Assembly: GCF_004187715.1 (NCBI RefSeq)
Contig: NZ_QZWF01000013.1
Coordinates: forward strand, 1 to 64,000
Direction of reading: 5' to 3'
Length of the DNA stretch: 64,000 bases
From: Streptomyces sp. F001
GTDB taxonomy: Bacteria > Actinomycetota > Actinomycetes > Streptomycetales > Streptomycetaceae
In this document: piece after piece, positions 42,891 through 52,169 of the stretch
How the letters are laid out: each line of letters starts with the position of its first letter
Numbering within the stretch: position 1 is the first letter of the stretch
Program-made: the position numbers and the translations under genes
The notes under the pieces: generated by a model
What the model saw: only the letters and a program-made list of their open reading frames with translations
What the model was told of the DNA's origin: nothing
Database searches by the model: none

Positions 42891-43693
42891 TGGCCGTCCT
42901 GCACGCCTGGCGAGCCGCCCGCGTCACACCACTCGGCGAGCTGCACGCCCCACCGCGCATCACCGCGGCCCTGCTCCGGCTGACGGTGCAGGTGGTGCTG
43001 GTCTGGTCCCTGTGGCGCGGGCTGTACGCGCAGACCGGCAGCACCGCCGGACTCGACCGCGACCAGGCGGTGACATACGCCGTCATGGCCGTACTCGCCC
43101 TGCGTCTACGGGAGTTGGACCAGTACGCGGGCCGGGACACCGTGCTCCAGCACATGCACTTCGGCACGATCGTGTACTGGTACCTGCGCCCGCTGCCCCC
43201 GCAGCGCTACTACGCGCTGCGGGCGCTGGGCGAGCAGTTGTACGGCCTCGCCTGGGCGCTCACGGGATACGCCGTGTGCCTGGCGGCGGGTGTCGTGGAG
43301 CCTCCCGAATCGCCCGCAGTGGCCGGCGTGTTCGCCATCAGCATGCTGCTCGGCCAGTGGGTCCTGTACTACGTCATGCTCGTCATCGACCAGCTGTGTT
43401 TCTTCACGCTCCGCAACGGCGCCGCGATGCTCATCCTGATCTTCGCGCAGAACCTGCTGGCCGGGGTGTACGCGCCGCTGTGGTTCTTCCCGGACTGGTT
43501 CATCACGCTCAGCGGCTTCCTGCCCTTCCAGGCGACGCTGAACGTGCCGCTGTCGCTGTATGTGGGCCGGATCCCGCTGTCCGAGGCGGGAGCCGAACTC
43601 GCCGTACAGGCGGCATGGGTGGTGGCGCTGGCACTGTTCACCCGGCTGGTGTGGTGGCGGGCAGCCCGGCGTGTGATCTCGCAGGGAGGCTGA
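42890..43693 (+). CDS. ABC-2 family permease 1
   Basis: This 267-aa protein has about six hydrophobic spans and resembles the DUF990/ABC-2 permeases paired with NatA-type ATPases (VLQHMHFGTIVYWYLRPLPP is the conserved cytoplasmic loop). The ATG overlaps the ATPase stop by 1 bp. It dimerises with the next permease. Confidence 0.82.
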   Translation: MAVLHAWRAARVTPLGELHAPPRITAALLRLTVQVVLVWSLWRGLYAQTGSTAGLDRDQAVTYAVMAVLALRLRELDQYAGRDTVLQHMHFGTIVYWYLRPLPPQRYYALRALGEQLYGLAWALTGYAVCLAAGVVEPPESPAVAGVFAISMLLGQWVLYYVMLVIDQLCFFTLRNGAAMLILIFAQNLLAGVYAPLWFFPDWFITLSGFLPFQATLNVPLSLYVGRIPLSEAGAELAVQAAWVVALALFTRLVWWRAARRVISQGG

Positions 43694-43697
43694 CAAG

Positions 43698-44492
43698 GTG
43701 AACGCGGTGCGTATCGTCTGGCGGATCACCCGCCTCAACTTCCGCGCGCAGCTGGAGTACCGCTCCGAGTTCCTGATGATGATCGCGATCGGCGCGGTCT
43801 GGCAGGTCTCGGTGATCGTGTTCGCGACCGTGCTGCTCACCCGGTTCACCGGGATGGGCGGCTGGGACAGCTCGGACGTGCTGCTGATCCCGGCGACGCG
43901 GATGCTGGCGCACGGGCTGTTCGTGCTGTTCCTGGGCCGGGTGCACGGTCTGGGCCGGCACATCCAGGAGGGGAGGATCGACGTGTACCTCCTGCGTCCC
44001 ATGCCGGTCTACCGTCAGGTCCAGCTGGAGTTCTTCCCGACCAACGCGATCGGTGACCTGACGGTCGCGGCGGGCCTGATGTGGGGCGCGCTGGCCCGCT
44101 CCGACCTGGACTGGACGGCGGGCCGGATCGGCTATCTGATCGCCGCGGTCCTCGGGGGCATGCTCCTGGAGGCGGCCCTGTTCACGGTGGTGGCCTGCGC
44201 GTCGCTGCGCTTCCCGGCCGCCGACTACTGGGGCCGCTGGCTGGAGGAACTCCTCGGCACGTTCGGCAGCTACCCGCTCAACGTCCTCCCGAGGGCGGTG
44301 GGCGGCCTGCTGACGTACGGCCTCCCCCTCGCCTTCGTCGCGTACTTCCCGGCGGCGGTCCTCACCGGCCACGACACGAGCGTCCCCCACTGGCTGGCGG
44401 CGGCGTCACCGCTGCTGGGTCTGGTCGGGTACCTGGGGGCGAGGCTGCTGTGGCGGTGGAGTCTGAAGCACTACGCGGGGGTGAACGGCTAG
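43698..44492 (+). CDS. ABC-2 family permease 2
   Basis: This 264-aa six-span protein with the matching loop LGRHIQEGRIDVYLLRPMPV is the second half of the exporter. The GTG start lies 4 bp after the previous stop. A GGCCCC-CT-GGGGCC hairpin just downstream (44501-44514) probably ends the operon. Confidence 0.82.
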   Translation: MNAVRIVWRITRLNFRAQLEYRSEFLMMIAIGAVWQVSVIVFATVLLTRFTGMGGWDSSDVLLIPATRMLAHGLFVLFLGRVHGLGRHIQEGRIDVYLLRPMPVYRQVQLEFFPTNAIGDLTVAAGLMWGALARSDLDWTAGRIGYLIAAVLGGMLLEAALFTVVACASLRFPAADYWGRWLEELLGTFGSYPLNVLPRAVGGLLTYGLPLAFVAYFPAAVLTGHDTSVPHWLAAASPLLGLVGYLGARLLWRWSLKHYAGVNG

Positions 44493-44500
44493 GGCGGTAC

Positions 44501-44514
44501 GGCCCCCTGGGGCC
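44501..44514. terminator. Short hairpin after the ABC-2 operon
   Basis: GGCCCC and GGGGCC pair around CT, 8 bp after the permease stop and 48 bp before the convergent gene end. It could serve both directions. Confidence 0.45.
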
Positions 44515-44562
44515 GGGTCCGTGATCTGTTCCGACGCACGGCCCTCGCCGCCCGAGCCGATG

Positions 44563-45003
44563 TCACACGCCGCGCGGCGCGCGCTCGAACGATTCGAAGG
44601 ACTCCCGCGCCACGCACAGGGACCAGATGATGAACCCCGAGATGGCGATCATCACGACGGACCAGACGGGGTAGTACGGCAGGGAGAGGAAGTTGGCGAT
44701 GATGACGAGTCCGGCGATGGCCACGCCGGCGACGCGTGCCCACGTCGCCCCCTGGAACAGCCCCAGGCTGACGATGACAGCGAGCGCGCCCAGGGCGAGG
44801 TGGATCCAGCCCCACCCGGTGAGGTCGAACTCGAAGATGTAGTTCTGCGTCGAGACGAAGACGTCGTCCTCGACGATCGCCGCGATGCCTCGCATGATGT
44901 CGAGCACTCCGGCGATCATGAGCATGACGGCCGCGAAGGCCATCAGGCCGGTGGCCCACGCCTGCTGGGTCGTGTGCGCGCGTGCGGGTTGTGTGGCAGC
45001 CAT
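44563..45003 (-). CDS. Four-span membrane protein (DUF7144-like)
   Basis: This 146-aa protein has four hydrophobic segments (AFAAVMLMIAGVLDIMRGI; GWIHLALGALAVIVSLGLF; VAGVAIAGLVIIANFLSL; VWSVVMIAISGFIIWSL) separated by short loops, one carrying FVSTQNYIFEFDLTGWGW. It matches a common small Streptomyces membrane family of unknown function. The ATG at 45003 is 4 bp after the upstream gene, so the pair is cotranscribed. Confidence 0.75.
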   Translation of the reverse strand: MAATQPARAHTTQQAWATGLMAFAAVMLMIAGVLDIMRGIAAIVEDDVFVSTQNYIFEFDLTGWGWIHLALGALAVIVSLGLFQGATWARVAGVAIAGLVIIANFLSLPYYPVWSVVMIAISGFIIWSLCVARESFESFERAPRGV

Positions 45004-45007
45004 CCTG

Positions 45008-45526
45008 TTACCTCTTTCGATGTCGTGCTGTCCGGTTGGTGGTCGTCCGGCGATGTTCAGCGACCGGAGGTGGGGTGTGGCGGGTCGGGTGCTCCATGGG
45101 GCCCGAGCCGGTCAGGACCAGTTCTTTCGCCCGGCGGAACTCCTCATCCGTGATGTCGCCGCGGGCGCGGATCTCGGACAGTTTGGCGAGTTCGTCGACG
45201 CTGCTGGGCCGTCCTGCGCCGCCCTTGGCGGTGTCGCGGATGTAGCTCTCGAACGCCTCCTGTTGCATGCGCGCCTGCGCGATCTCCCGGCGGCCCATGT
45301 TCTTGCCGCGGGCGATCACATAGACGAACACACCCAGGAAGGGCAGGACGACGACCAACACCAGCCAGCCGGCCTTGGCCCAGCCACTCAGGGAGTCGTC
45401 ACGGAAGATGTCGACGACGATCCGGAAGAGCAGGACGAACCACATGATCCACAGGAAGAACCACAGCAGGGTCCAGAAAGCGCTCAACAGCGGAAAGTCG
45501 TACGCGAGGTACGTCTGCGCGCTCAT
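45008..45526 (-). CDS. Membrane protein with PLDc_N-like and SHOCT domains
   Basis: This 172-aa protein has two N-terminal spans (FWTLLWFFLWIMWFVLLF and WLVLVVVLPFLGVFVYVI) in the PLDc_N arrangement. A C-terminal SHOCT motif (VDELAKLSEIRARGDITDEE then FRRAKELVL) follows, with a basic tail. Such proteins often sit beside small stress-membrane genes. ATG at 45526. It is the first gene of a two-gene unit with the DUF7144-like gene. Function unknown. Confidence 0.78.
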   Translation of the reverse strand: MSAQTYLAYDFPLLSAFWTLLWFFLWIMWFVLLFRIVVDIFRDDSLSGWAKAGWLVLVVVLPFLGVFVYVIARGKNMGRREIAQARMQQEAFESYIRDTAKGGAGRPSSVDELAKLSEIRARGDITDEEFRRAKELVLTGSGPMEHPTRHTPPPVAEHRRTTTNRTARHRKR

Positions 45527-45628
45527 GGTCTCGTCTCCGTCCCGGGCGTGCGTCCGGTAGGCGGTGGGTGCCGTTTCTCAGCGTGCCCACGGCAAGGCCC
45601 ATGCGCCTCACCCGAGGCGGGTGAGCGT

Positions 45629-45655
45629 GCCCGCCGCCCACGGTCGGCGGCGGGC
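45629..45655 (-). terminator. Hairpin after the membrane-protein gene
   Basis: GCCCGCCGCC and GGCGGCGGGC form a perfect 10-bp stem with a 7-nt loop, just after the leftward gene ending at 45700. Confidence 0.65.
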
Positions 45656-45699
45656 GTACCGTGCGGCCTGATCACCGTTCGGCATCTGTCGGCCATGGC

Positions 45700-47060
45700 T
45701 CACGGGGCCCGTCGCCCCGGCTCCCCTGCGGCGGTCGCGGCCGGCTCCGGTCCCGCTGCGGCCGCGAGCACCGCCACGACGGCCAGCACGACCAGGACCA
45801 GGCCGAGGACGAGCACCACCGCGCCGACCGTGGGGTGGTTCCAGAGCACGAGTGCCACGGCGCCCGCCCCGATGACGACTCCGGTGATCCACGACCGGTG
45901 GGCGTCCAGCCACCGTCCGGTCGAGCCGGTGTGCACCCCGACGCGGTGCAGTCCCCGCCCGGTGGCCGTGGTGCCCCGCTGGGCGAGCGTCCGTACGCCG
46001 CGGGCCGCGCGTCCGGGACCGAAAAGGTAAGCGGCCAGTGCCGTGATGACGGCCACGACGAGGAGGGTGCGGGTGCTGTCGCGCAGGAAGCGCACGAACG
46101 TGTCGAAGATCACCGCAGCGGCGTCGGGGGGCAGGGCCGACGGTGGGACGGCATCGAGGTAGACCCGTCGTACGACGGCCAGCGCAACAAGCAGCACCAC
46201 CATCATCACGCCGACGCCGATGGCCGCGATCAGGAGCATCACCCGGTGTGCCGGAGCGGTCCACACGGCGAGGGCGGCGAGCAGGACGGTCAGCACGGGC
46301 AGCCAGGTGCCCACGATGTCCAGCAACCGCATCGCGTCCTGGGCCTTGCCCAGTTTCTCCGTCTCGAACAGCGTGACCGTCCGGTCGGTGTCCGGGATGG
46401 CGGCGGCCTTGTCGAAGCCCGCGTCGACGAGGCGCTGGCGCACCTCGTCGACGACCGCTCCGAGGTTCAGCTTGACGGCGTCGCCTTCGGCGCGCAGGAC
46501 ACCCTCACGCTCTCCGGTGAGCATGTTCACCACCGCGGCGTGGGCACGCCGGTTGGCGCCCTCCCATGCCTGCTCGAAGGTGTCGCTGGTGACCACTCGG
46601 CGGATGACGCGGTCGGCCACGGACCTGACCGCGGAGCGCAGCGGGCCGTCGAGCGCCTCGGCTCCCTGCACCACGCGCGGTGGCGCTCCGGCGTCCGCGA
46701 GCGCCTTGGCGAGCGCGTCCGTCACCGCCTCGACGCCCACGTTGTCCACCACGCGGTCGGTCAGCCGGTCGATCAGGGCCTCCTGAACCGCCGGATCCGC
46801 TGCCAGCGGCGCGACGGTCTGCACGTACCGGTCGGTGTCGGAGACCTCGTCGTCCACCCAGGCGGCGACCACGGCCGCGGGGCGAGCAGCAGGGCCAGCA
46901 GCAGGAGGACGGAGGCACCCACCTGGCGCGCCCACCGGTGGCGTGCCTGCGCTGCTCGGCGCAGACGCTCGTACTCCGCGTGTTCGGCGGCCGTCAGAAC
47001 TCGGCCCTTTTCCGGAGTTCCGCCGGAGGGGGAAGGCCCGGAGGCGTTGTTCGGGACCAT
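45700..47060 (-). pseudogene. Multi-pass membrane protein gene with a frameshift
   Basis: The start (MVPNNASGPSPSGG, ATG at 47060) and the first span (ASVLLLLALLLAP) are in one frame. From about 46880 the protein continues in another frame as AAVVAAWVDDEVSDTDRYVQ. The switch sits in a GC-rich GCCCCGCGG context, consistent with one missing G. The remaining approximately 390 residues are intact: a long extracytoplasmic domain (VQTVAPLAADPAVQEALIDR; RRAHAAVVNMLTG), then four or more spans near the C-terminus. Streptomyces homologues keep one frame, as I recall. Either a recent pseudogene or a sequencing error. Function unknown. Confidence 0.65.
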
Positions 47061-47186
47061 GGCTGCTCCTTGGTCGTGCCTGCTGCCCCGGCAGGCGCAG
47101 GCACACTGCCACCAGGTGACGGAGGGGGTGGCCACCACCCGGCCAGGCCCGGCCCGGGGCCGCCTGACTCCGCACCGAGCGGGGTG

Positions 47187-47315
47187 TCACACAGTCGCGG
47201 TGGTTCCGCGCGGTGCCGCGGTGCGCGACCTCCCGAGTGCGGCTCGCCGGGCAAGGGCGACCGCCGTCTCGAACAGGCCGGGCAGCCGGGTCGGCGCGCG
47301 AGCCGAAGACGTCAT
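47187..47315 (-). CDS. Possible small ORF (42 aa), overlapping the next
   Basis: The frame MTSSARAPTRLPGLFETAVA runs on to RRAALGRSRTAAPRG with host-like codon use. Its ATG overlaps the stop of the upstream small ORF (ATGA). No family is recognised and no independent ribosome site is visible, so translation would depend on coupling. Confidence 0.28.
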   Translation of the reverse strand: MTSSARAPTRLPGLFETAVALARRAALGRSRTAAPRGTTATV

Positions 47316-47443
47316 CGCGTCAGCGTCCCGCGCGCCGTCAGCCATGTGGTCACCCACAGCGGGTGATCCGTCGGCGACACCTGGGCGATGAGGTGGGAGC
47401 GGACGCGTTCACCGGTGTCCGGCAGACCGAACGAAGAGGGCAC
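47312..47443 (-). CDS. Possible small ORF (43 aa)
   Basis: A GTG at 47443 opens MPSSFGLPDTGERVRSHLIA, running to QVSPTDHPLWVTTWLTARG and a stop, with good third-position GC. It faces the K+ channel gene divergently and overlaps the next small ORF. The ribosome site is weak and homology unknown; it may be a remnant of a longer gene end. Confidence 0.3.
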   Translation of the reverse strand: MPSSFGLPDTGERVRSHLIAQVSPTDHPLWVTTWLTARGTLTR

Positions 47444-47446
47444 GAG

Positions 47447-48010
47447 ATGAGCGATCCCCCGGCTGTCCGGGCGGAGGACACCCGGCCCGGCCAGGGCCCC
47501 GGTCGGCGGGCGGCGGCCGTGGCCGTCGCGCGCGTCATGTTCATTGCGGCGGGCCTCGTCACCGCGTACTACCTGCTGCCCCTGGAGCGGAGCGACACGA
47601 TCGGTGCGGCGGCCGTGCTCGCGTGCGGCCTGCTCGTGGTCGCCCTGGTCTTCTCGTGGGAGGTGTGGGCCATTGTGCGCTCGCCCCACCCCCGTCTGAA
47701 GGCCGTCGAGGCCCTGGCCGCCACGCTGACGCTGTATCTGGTGCTGTTCGCCGACGTCTACTACCTGCTGGAGCGTTACCTCCCGGGTTCCTTCAGCGAA
47801 CCGCTGACCAGGACGGACGCCCTGTACTTCACGCTCACCACGTTCACCACTGTCGGCTACGGCGACATCACCGCCCGCTCTCAGACCGGGCGGGTGGCGA
47901 CGATGGTGCAGATGGCGGGCGGTCTGCTGCTCGTGGGCGTCGCCGTGCGGGTGCTCGCGGGCGCGGTACGGGCAGGGCTGCGGCGGCAGGGCCGGGAGCC
48001 GCCGGAGTAG
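47447..48010 (+). CDS. Potassium channel, ion-transport type
   Basis: This 187-aa protein has about four hydrophobic segments. The pore has the selectivity filter TTVGYGD (134-140), preceded by TDALYFTLTTF and followed by a long inner helix (MVQMAGGLLLVGVAVRVLAG). It is a minimal K+ channel with no RCK or cyclic-nucleotide domain visible. The ATG at 47447 follows AAGAGGGCACGAG. It precedes the DUF2252 gene by 40 bp. Confidence 0.85.
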   Translation: MSDPPAVRAEDTRPGQGPGRRAAAVAVARVMFIAAGLVTAYYLLPLERSDTIGAAAVLACGLLVVALVFSWEVWAIVRSPHPRLKAVEALAATLTLYLVLFADVYYLLERYLPGSFSEPLTRTDALYFTLTTFTTVGYGDITARSQTGRVATMVQMAGGLLLVGVAVRVLAGAVRAGLRRQGREPPE

Positions 48011-48050
48011 GACTCCCCGGCAAGAGGACGGCGGCCCAGGAGGTTGAGCC

Positions 48051-49460
48051 ATGACCATACCGAGCGCGTTCACGGCCTCTCTGACACCGGCCGAGAGAGC
48101 GGCGTACGGCAGGAACGCGCGCAAACGCGCCTCGCGTTCCTGCCACGGCCGGTTCGAGGCAGGACAGGAACGGCCCGACCCCGTCGAGGTGCTGGAGCGG
48201 CAATCGGCCACGCGGGTACCGGAATTGGTTCCGATCCGCTACGGCCGGATGCTCGAGTCCCCCTTCCGCTTCTACCGGGGTGCGGCGGCGGTCATGGCCA
48301 CGGACCTGGGGCCCGTCCCGGACACCGGTCTGACGGTGCAGCTCTGCGGCGATGCCCACCTGCTGAACTTCCGGCTGCTGGCCTCGCCGGAGCGTCGTCT
48401 GGTCTTCGACATCAACGACTTCGACGAGACGCTGGCCGGGCCGTTCGAATGGGACGTCAAACGGCTGGCGGCAAGCTTCGCGATCGCGGGCCGTGCCAAC
48501 GGTTTCCCGGTCAGGGAACAGGACAGAGCGGTGGAGGCATGCGTGCGGGCGTACCGGCGGCGGATGCGGGAGTTCGCCGGCATGCGCACCCTGGACATCT
48601 GGTACGCGCAGGACGACGCCGACCACCTACGGGATCTGCTGGCCGCGTCGATGACCAGGGAGGCCAGGAGCCGTACCGCCGAGGCGATGGCGCGCGCCCG
48701 CACCCGTACCCATCTGCAGGCCTTCGCGAAACTCACCCGGGCCACGGCCGAGGGCCGCCGGATCGCACCGGACCCTCCACTGATCACCCCGCTGCGGGAC
48801 ATGATGACCGACCCGTCCGAGCAAGCGCAGGAGAAGCTGCTGCACCGCGTTCTGGAGGGATACGCCCGGACCCTGTCGTCCGAGCGCCGGCACCTGTTGC
48901 ACCACTACCGTCTGGTGGACATGGCCCGCAAAGTGGTGGGCGTCGGCAGTGTCGGTACCCGCTGCTGGATCCTGCTCCTGCTCGGCAGGGACGACGACGA
49001 CCCCCTTGTGCTGCAGGCCAAGGAGGCGCAGGAGTCGGTGCTCGCCGCCCACACCGGCGGCGATCACTACGACAACCAGGGCCGCCGGGTGGTGGCCGGT
49101 CAGCGGCTGATCCAGACGGCCGGCGACATCTTCCTGGGCTGGACGCACGCCGAGGGCCTCGACGGGCGCGGACGCGACTTCTACGTACGCCAGCTGCGGG
49201 ACTGGAAGGGCATCGCGCGGCCGGACACCATGAGCCCTGCCCTGCTGTGCCTGTTCGCGCGGCTGTGCGGGGCCTGTCTGGCGCGGGCCCACGCCCGCTC
49301 CGGCGACCCCGTCGCCATCGCCGCCTACCTGGGCGCCGGCGACCGCTTCGACCGGGCTCTCGCCGGGTTCGCGCAGGGCTACGCCGACCAGAACGAGCGG
49401 GACTTCGAGGCGCTGGGCGCCGCCACCCGCTCAGGAAGGATCAGTGCGGAACGCCTCTGA
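48051..49460 (+). CDS. DUF2252 (kinase-fold-like) protein
   Basis: This 469-aa protein has the DUF2252 motifs FYRGAAAVMATDLG, CGDAHLLNFR, FDINDFDETLAGPFEWDVKR and ARAHARSGDP. The fold resembles aminoglycoside-kinase-like enzymes, but function is unproven. A perfect ribosome site, AGGAGGTTGAGCC, precedes the ATG. Cytoplasmic. Confidence 0.88.
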   Translation: MTIPSAFTASLTPAERAAYGRNARKRASRSCHGRFEAGQERPDPVEVLERQSATRVPELVPIRYGRMLESPFRFYRGAAAVMATDLGPVPDTGLTVQLCGDAHLLNFRLLASPERRLVFDINDFDETLAGPFEWDVKRLAASFAIAGRANGFPVREQDRAVEACVRAYRRRMREFAGMRTLDIWYAQDDADHLRDLLAASMTREARSRTAEAMARARTRTHLQAFAKLTRATAEGRRIAPDPPLITPLRDMMTDPSEQAQEKLLHRVLEGYARTLSSERRHLLHHYRLVDMARKVVGVGSVGTRCWILLLLGRDDDDPLVLQAKEAQESVLAAHTGGDHYDNQGRRVVAGQRLIQTAGDIFLGWTHAEGLDGRGRDFYVRQLRDWKGIARPDTMSPALLCLFARLCGACLARAHARSGDPVAIAAYLGAGDRFDRALAGFAQGYADQNERDFEALGAATRSGRISAERL

Positions 49461-49489
49461 CATGCCGATGCGGCCGCCGCGCGGAGGGA

Positions 49490-49687
49490 TCACTCCGGCA
49501 CCTGGCGCATCTCCACGATCCGCAACCCCAGCGACTGGCAGCGGGCCAGCAGCCCGTACAGGTGCGCCTCGTCGACGACAGGCCCGTACAGGATGGTCTG
49601 ACCGGACATCACCACGTGGTCCAGCTCCGGGAATACTTTGGCCAGCACCTCCGACATGTTTCCGTCAATGCGGATCTCATAACGCAT
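49490..49687 (-). CDS. Small conserved protein (65 aa)
   Basis: A compact alpha-beta protein (MRYEIRIDGNMSEVLAKVFP, then HVVMSGQTILYGPVVDEAHL, ending MRQVPE). Similar small proteins are widespread in Streptomyces but without assigned function. The ATG at 49687 follows GGGGAGAGC. The stop faces the DUF2252 gene end, 29 bp away. Confidence 0.6.
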   Translation of the reverse strand: MRYEIRIDGNMSEVLAKVFPELDHVVMSGQTILYGPVVDEAHLYGLLARCQSLGLRIVEMRQVPE

Positions 49688-49820
49688 GAGCTGCTCTCCC
49701 CGGACCGCCAAGGGCAGCCGGACGGCGCCCTTGACTGCGATCGTGCGCCTCGATACGCCTCCCGCCCTCACCCGGTACAGGTGATCCGGCGCCGCCGACG
49801 CGGACGACCTCTGTCAGTTG

Positions 49821-50336
49821 TCAGTGCAGGATGATCTTGAACAGGATGATCAGTAGACCCAGCAGCAGGTTCACCAATGCGGTGACGGCCGTCAGACGCC
49901 AGGACGTGCCGGCACGCCGTGCCGCGGCCATCGACCAGCCCACCTGCCCGGCCACGGCCACGGCGAGCGCCAGCCAGAGGGCACCGGGCACGTCCAGGCC
50001 GAGCAGCGGACTCACGGCGACGGCGACGGCCGGCGGGATCGCGGCCTTCACGATGGTCCACTCATCCCGGAACGCGTGCAGCACGGCCCGGCGGTCCAGG
50101 GTCTGCTGCGCCAGGCGCGCCCCGAACAACTGGGCGTGCACATGCGCGCCCCAGAACACCCCGCCGGTGAGCAACAGCAGCAGCACCAGCTGCACACGTG
50201 GAAACGAGCCCAGGTGACCGGCGCCCACGATCACGGAGGCGGCGAGCATGGAGCCGTAGACGCCACCGGTGTAGTCGGCGTGGGCGCGGCGTTCGATTCT
50301 GCGCTCCCTGGGCGTGCTCTGCTCTGTCTGGTGCAT
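49821..50336 (-). CDS. Four- or five-span membrane protein
   Basis: This 171-aa protein has a polar N-terminus with repeated Arg (ERRIERRAHADYTGG) and hydrophobic segments near residues 30-45, 50-67, 97-115, 117-135 and 148-170. It resembles small VIT-type or DUF-type integral membrane proteins of actinobacteria. It lies 18 bp after the MFS gene on the same strand, so it is probably cotranscribed. Function unknown. Confidence 0.6.
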   Translation of the reverse strand: MHQTEQSTPRERRIERRAHADYTGGVYGSMLAASVIVGAGHLGSFPRVQLVLLLLLTGGVFWGAHVHAQLFGARLAQQTLDRRAVLHAFRDEWTIVKAAIPPAVAVAVSPLLGLDVPGALWLALAVAVAGQVGWSMAAARRAGTSWRLTAVTALVNLLLGLLIILFKIILH

Positions 50337-50354
50337 CGCGGTCTCCCTGCGGAC

Positions 50355-51992
50355 TCAGCGCGTCGAGCCCGGCACCTCGGTCGGGGCACCGGTGGCGGGG
50401 GTCTGCGTCCCGCTTCCCCGCCCGGCCGGCAGACGCGGGGTGACCAGGAAACTGGCGAGAGTGATCCCACCGGTGGCGAGGATCGCCGCCTTCAGCCCGT
50501 CCAGCTGCGCGGATGCATAGGAGTCCGCGAGGGCGTCGACCTCGGCAGGTGGCAGCCCGGCGCGTTCGGCCGCCGAGCGCACCTGCTCGGTGGGGACGAA
50601 GCTGATCCCGGCTTCGAGGGCCACGCCCGTCTGCCGACGGGCTTCCTCCGACAGCCGTGGGTCGCCCTCCACGTACGTGGTGAAGGCGTGGGCCAGGGCG
50701 CCGATGAGCAGCGACCCGATGAGTGCGGTGCCCAGCGCGGAGCCCAGGTTCTGGGCGGTGAACTGCAGCCCACCCGCCTCGCTGCGCTCCTCCTCGCCCA
50801 CGCTGGACTGGACGACGTTGCCCAGCTGCGAGGCCAGCAGGCCCATGCCCACGCCCAGCAGGGCCATGGCTGCGGCGAACTGCGCGTCGTCGATGACCGG
50901 GTCGATGGTGGCCAGCAGCCATACAACGGCTGCCGCCAGGGTGCCCAGGGCCAGACGGACCACCCGGCGCGGTCCCGCCACCCGCCCCAGCCGGGAGCCG
51001 ACTGTGGAGGCGACCAGCATGGTGGCGGACACCGGGAGCAGTCGCAGACCGGTCTGGAAGGCGTCGAAGCCCTGCACCACCTGCAAGTACAGCGGGATGG
51101 TGAAGAACAGCCCCAGCAGGATGAGGTTCTGGCTGAGCAACGACAACAGTCCGGAGCGCAGCACGGGTTGACGCAGCAGGGACAGGTGCACCAGGGGATC
51201 GGTGCCGTGGGCCTCCCGCCGCCGCTCCCAGTGCGCGAAGCCGGCCAGTACGGCCACTGAGGCACCGATGAGGAACAGCGTCGGAGCGAAGCCCAGGACG
51301 GTGAAGGGCGGGTTGCGGGGCCGCACCCAGCCCCAGGTGCCGCTCTGCAGCACCCCGAGCACGCCCAGCCCCAGACCGGCAGCCGAGAGGGCGGCGCCGA
51401 CACCGTCCAGCCGGGGGCGCCGACCGGTCCGGGGGGACACCGCGATCACACGGTGGAAGCACAGAACGGCCACGACGATCACCACCTCACCGGCAAAAAC
51501 CAGCCGCCAGGTGAGGTACGTCGTCACCCAGCCGCCCAGCAACGGGCCGACCGCGATCCCCGCCCCGGCCAGTCCGCCGATGACGCCGTAGGCGACGGCC
51601 CGGTCCCGCCCCCGGTAGTTCTCGGCGACGAGGGCCGCCATGGCCGGCAGCACCATCGCGGCCCCGAGCCCCTCGATGACCGACCAGCCCAGCGCCAGGA
51701 CCCACAAGGTGGGGGCCATGGCGGTCAGGGCCGACCCGATGGCGTAGACGACGAGCCCCAGGAAGAACATGCGCCGCCGTCCGAGGATGTCCCCGAACCT
51801 GCCGCCCACGATCATGAACGCCGCCATGACCAGCGCGTACAGCGTGATGACGGCCTGGATGGCGGTGACCTCGGTGTCGAAGTCGTCGACCAGTTGGCTG
51901 ATGGAGACGTTCATGACGGACGTGTCCAGGACCATCAAGAACTGGGCGGTACCCAGGGCGATGAGAGCCCGCCAGTGTGTCACGGTGTCCAC
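50355..51992 (-). CDS. DHA2-type MFS multidrug transporter
   Basis: This 545-aa protein has about 14 spans. Drug:H+ antiporter family 2 marks are TAQFLMVLDTSVMNVSISQL in TM1, GGRFGDILGRRRMF after TM2 and GPLLGGWVTTYLTWR in TM5. The GTG start at 51992 has GGCGAG upstream; longer frames upstream are rejected. It lies 178 bp after the LuxR regulator gene and may be under its control. Efflux or metabolite export. Confidence 0.85.
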   Translation of the reverse strand: MDTVTHWRALIALGTAQFLMVLDTSVMNVSISQLVDDFDTEVTAIQAVITLYALVMAAFMIVGGRFGDILGRRRMFFLGLVVYAIGSALTAMAPTLWVLALGWSVIEGLGAAMVLPAMAALVAENYRGRDRAVAYGVIGGLAGAGIAVGPLLGGWVTTYLTWRLVFAGEVVIVVAVLCFHRVIAVSPRTGRRPRLDGVGAALSAAGLGLGVLGVLQSGTWGWVRPRNPPFTVLGFAPTLFLIGASVAVLAGFAHWERRREAHGTDPLVHLSLLRQPVLRSGLLSLLSQNLILLGLFFTIPLYLQVVQGFDAFQTGLRLLPVSATMLVASTVGSRLGRVAGPRRVVRLALGTLAAAVVWLLATIDPVIDDAQFAAAMALLGVGMGLLASQLGNVVQSSVGEEERSEAGGLQFTAQNLGSALGTALIGSLLIGALAHAFTTYVEGDPRLSEEARRQTGVALEAGISFVPTEQVRSAAERAGLPPAEVDALADSYASAQLDGLKAAILATGGITLASFLVTPRLPAGRGSGTQTPATGAPTEVPGSTR

Positions 51993-52169
51993 CTCGCCGA
52001 GTCGGCCCGGGCCACGGCACGGGTATCCCGGGCGGCGCCGGGCAGGCCCGCCGCCGCTCCCATCGCACCCGAAACGCCCACCCGGCACCTCACCCGCCGT
52101 GGGGGAGAGCGCCGCAACCGCATGGATCCGCCGCGGCTCAGGGCCGGCGCGCGGTCATCGGCGAGTGGG

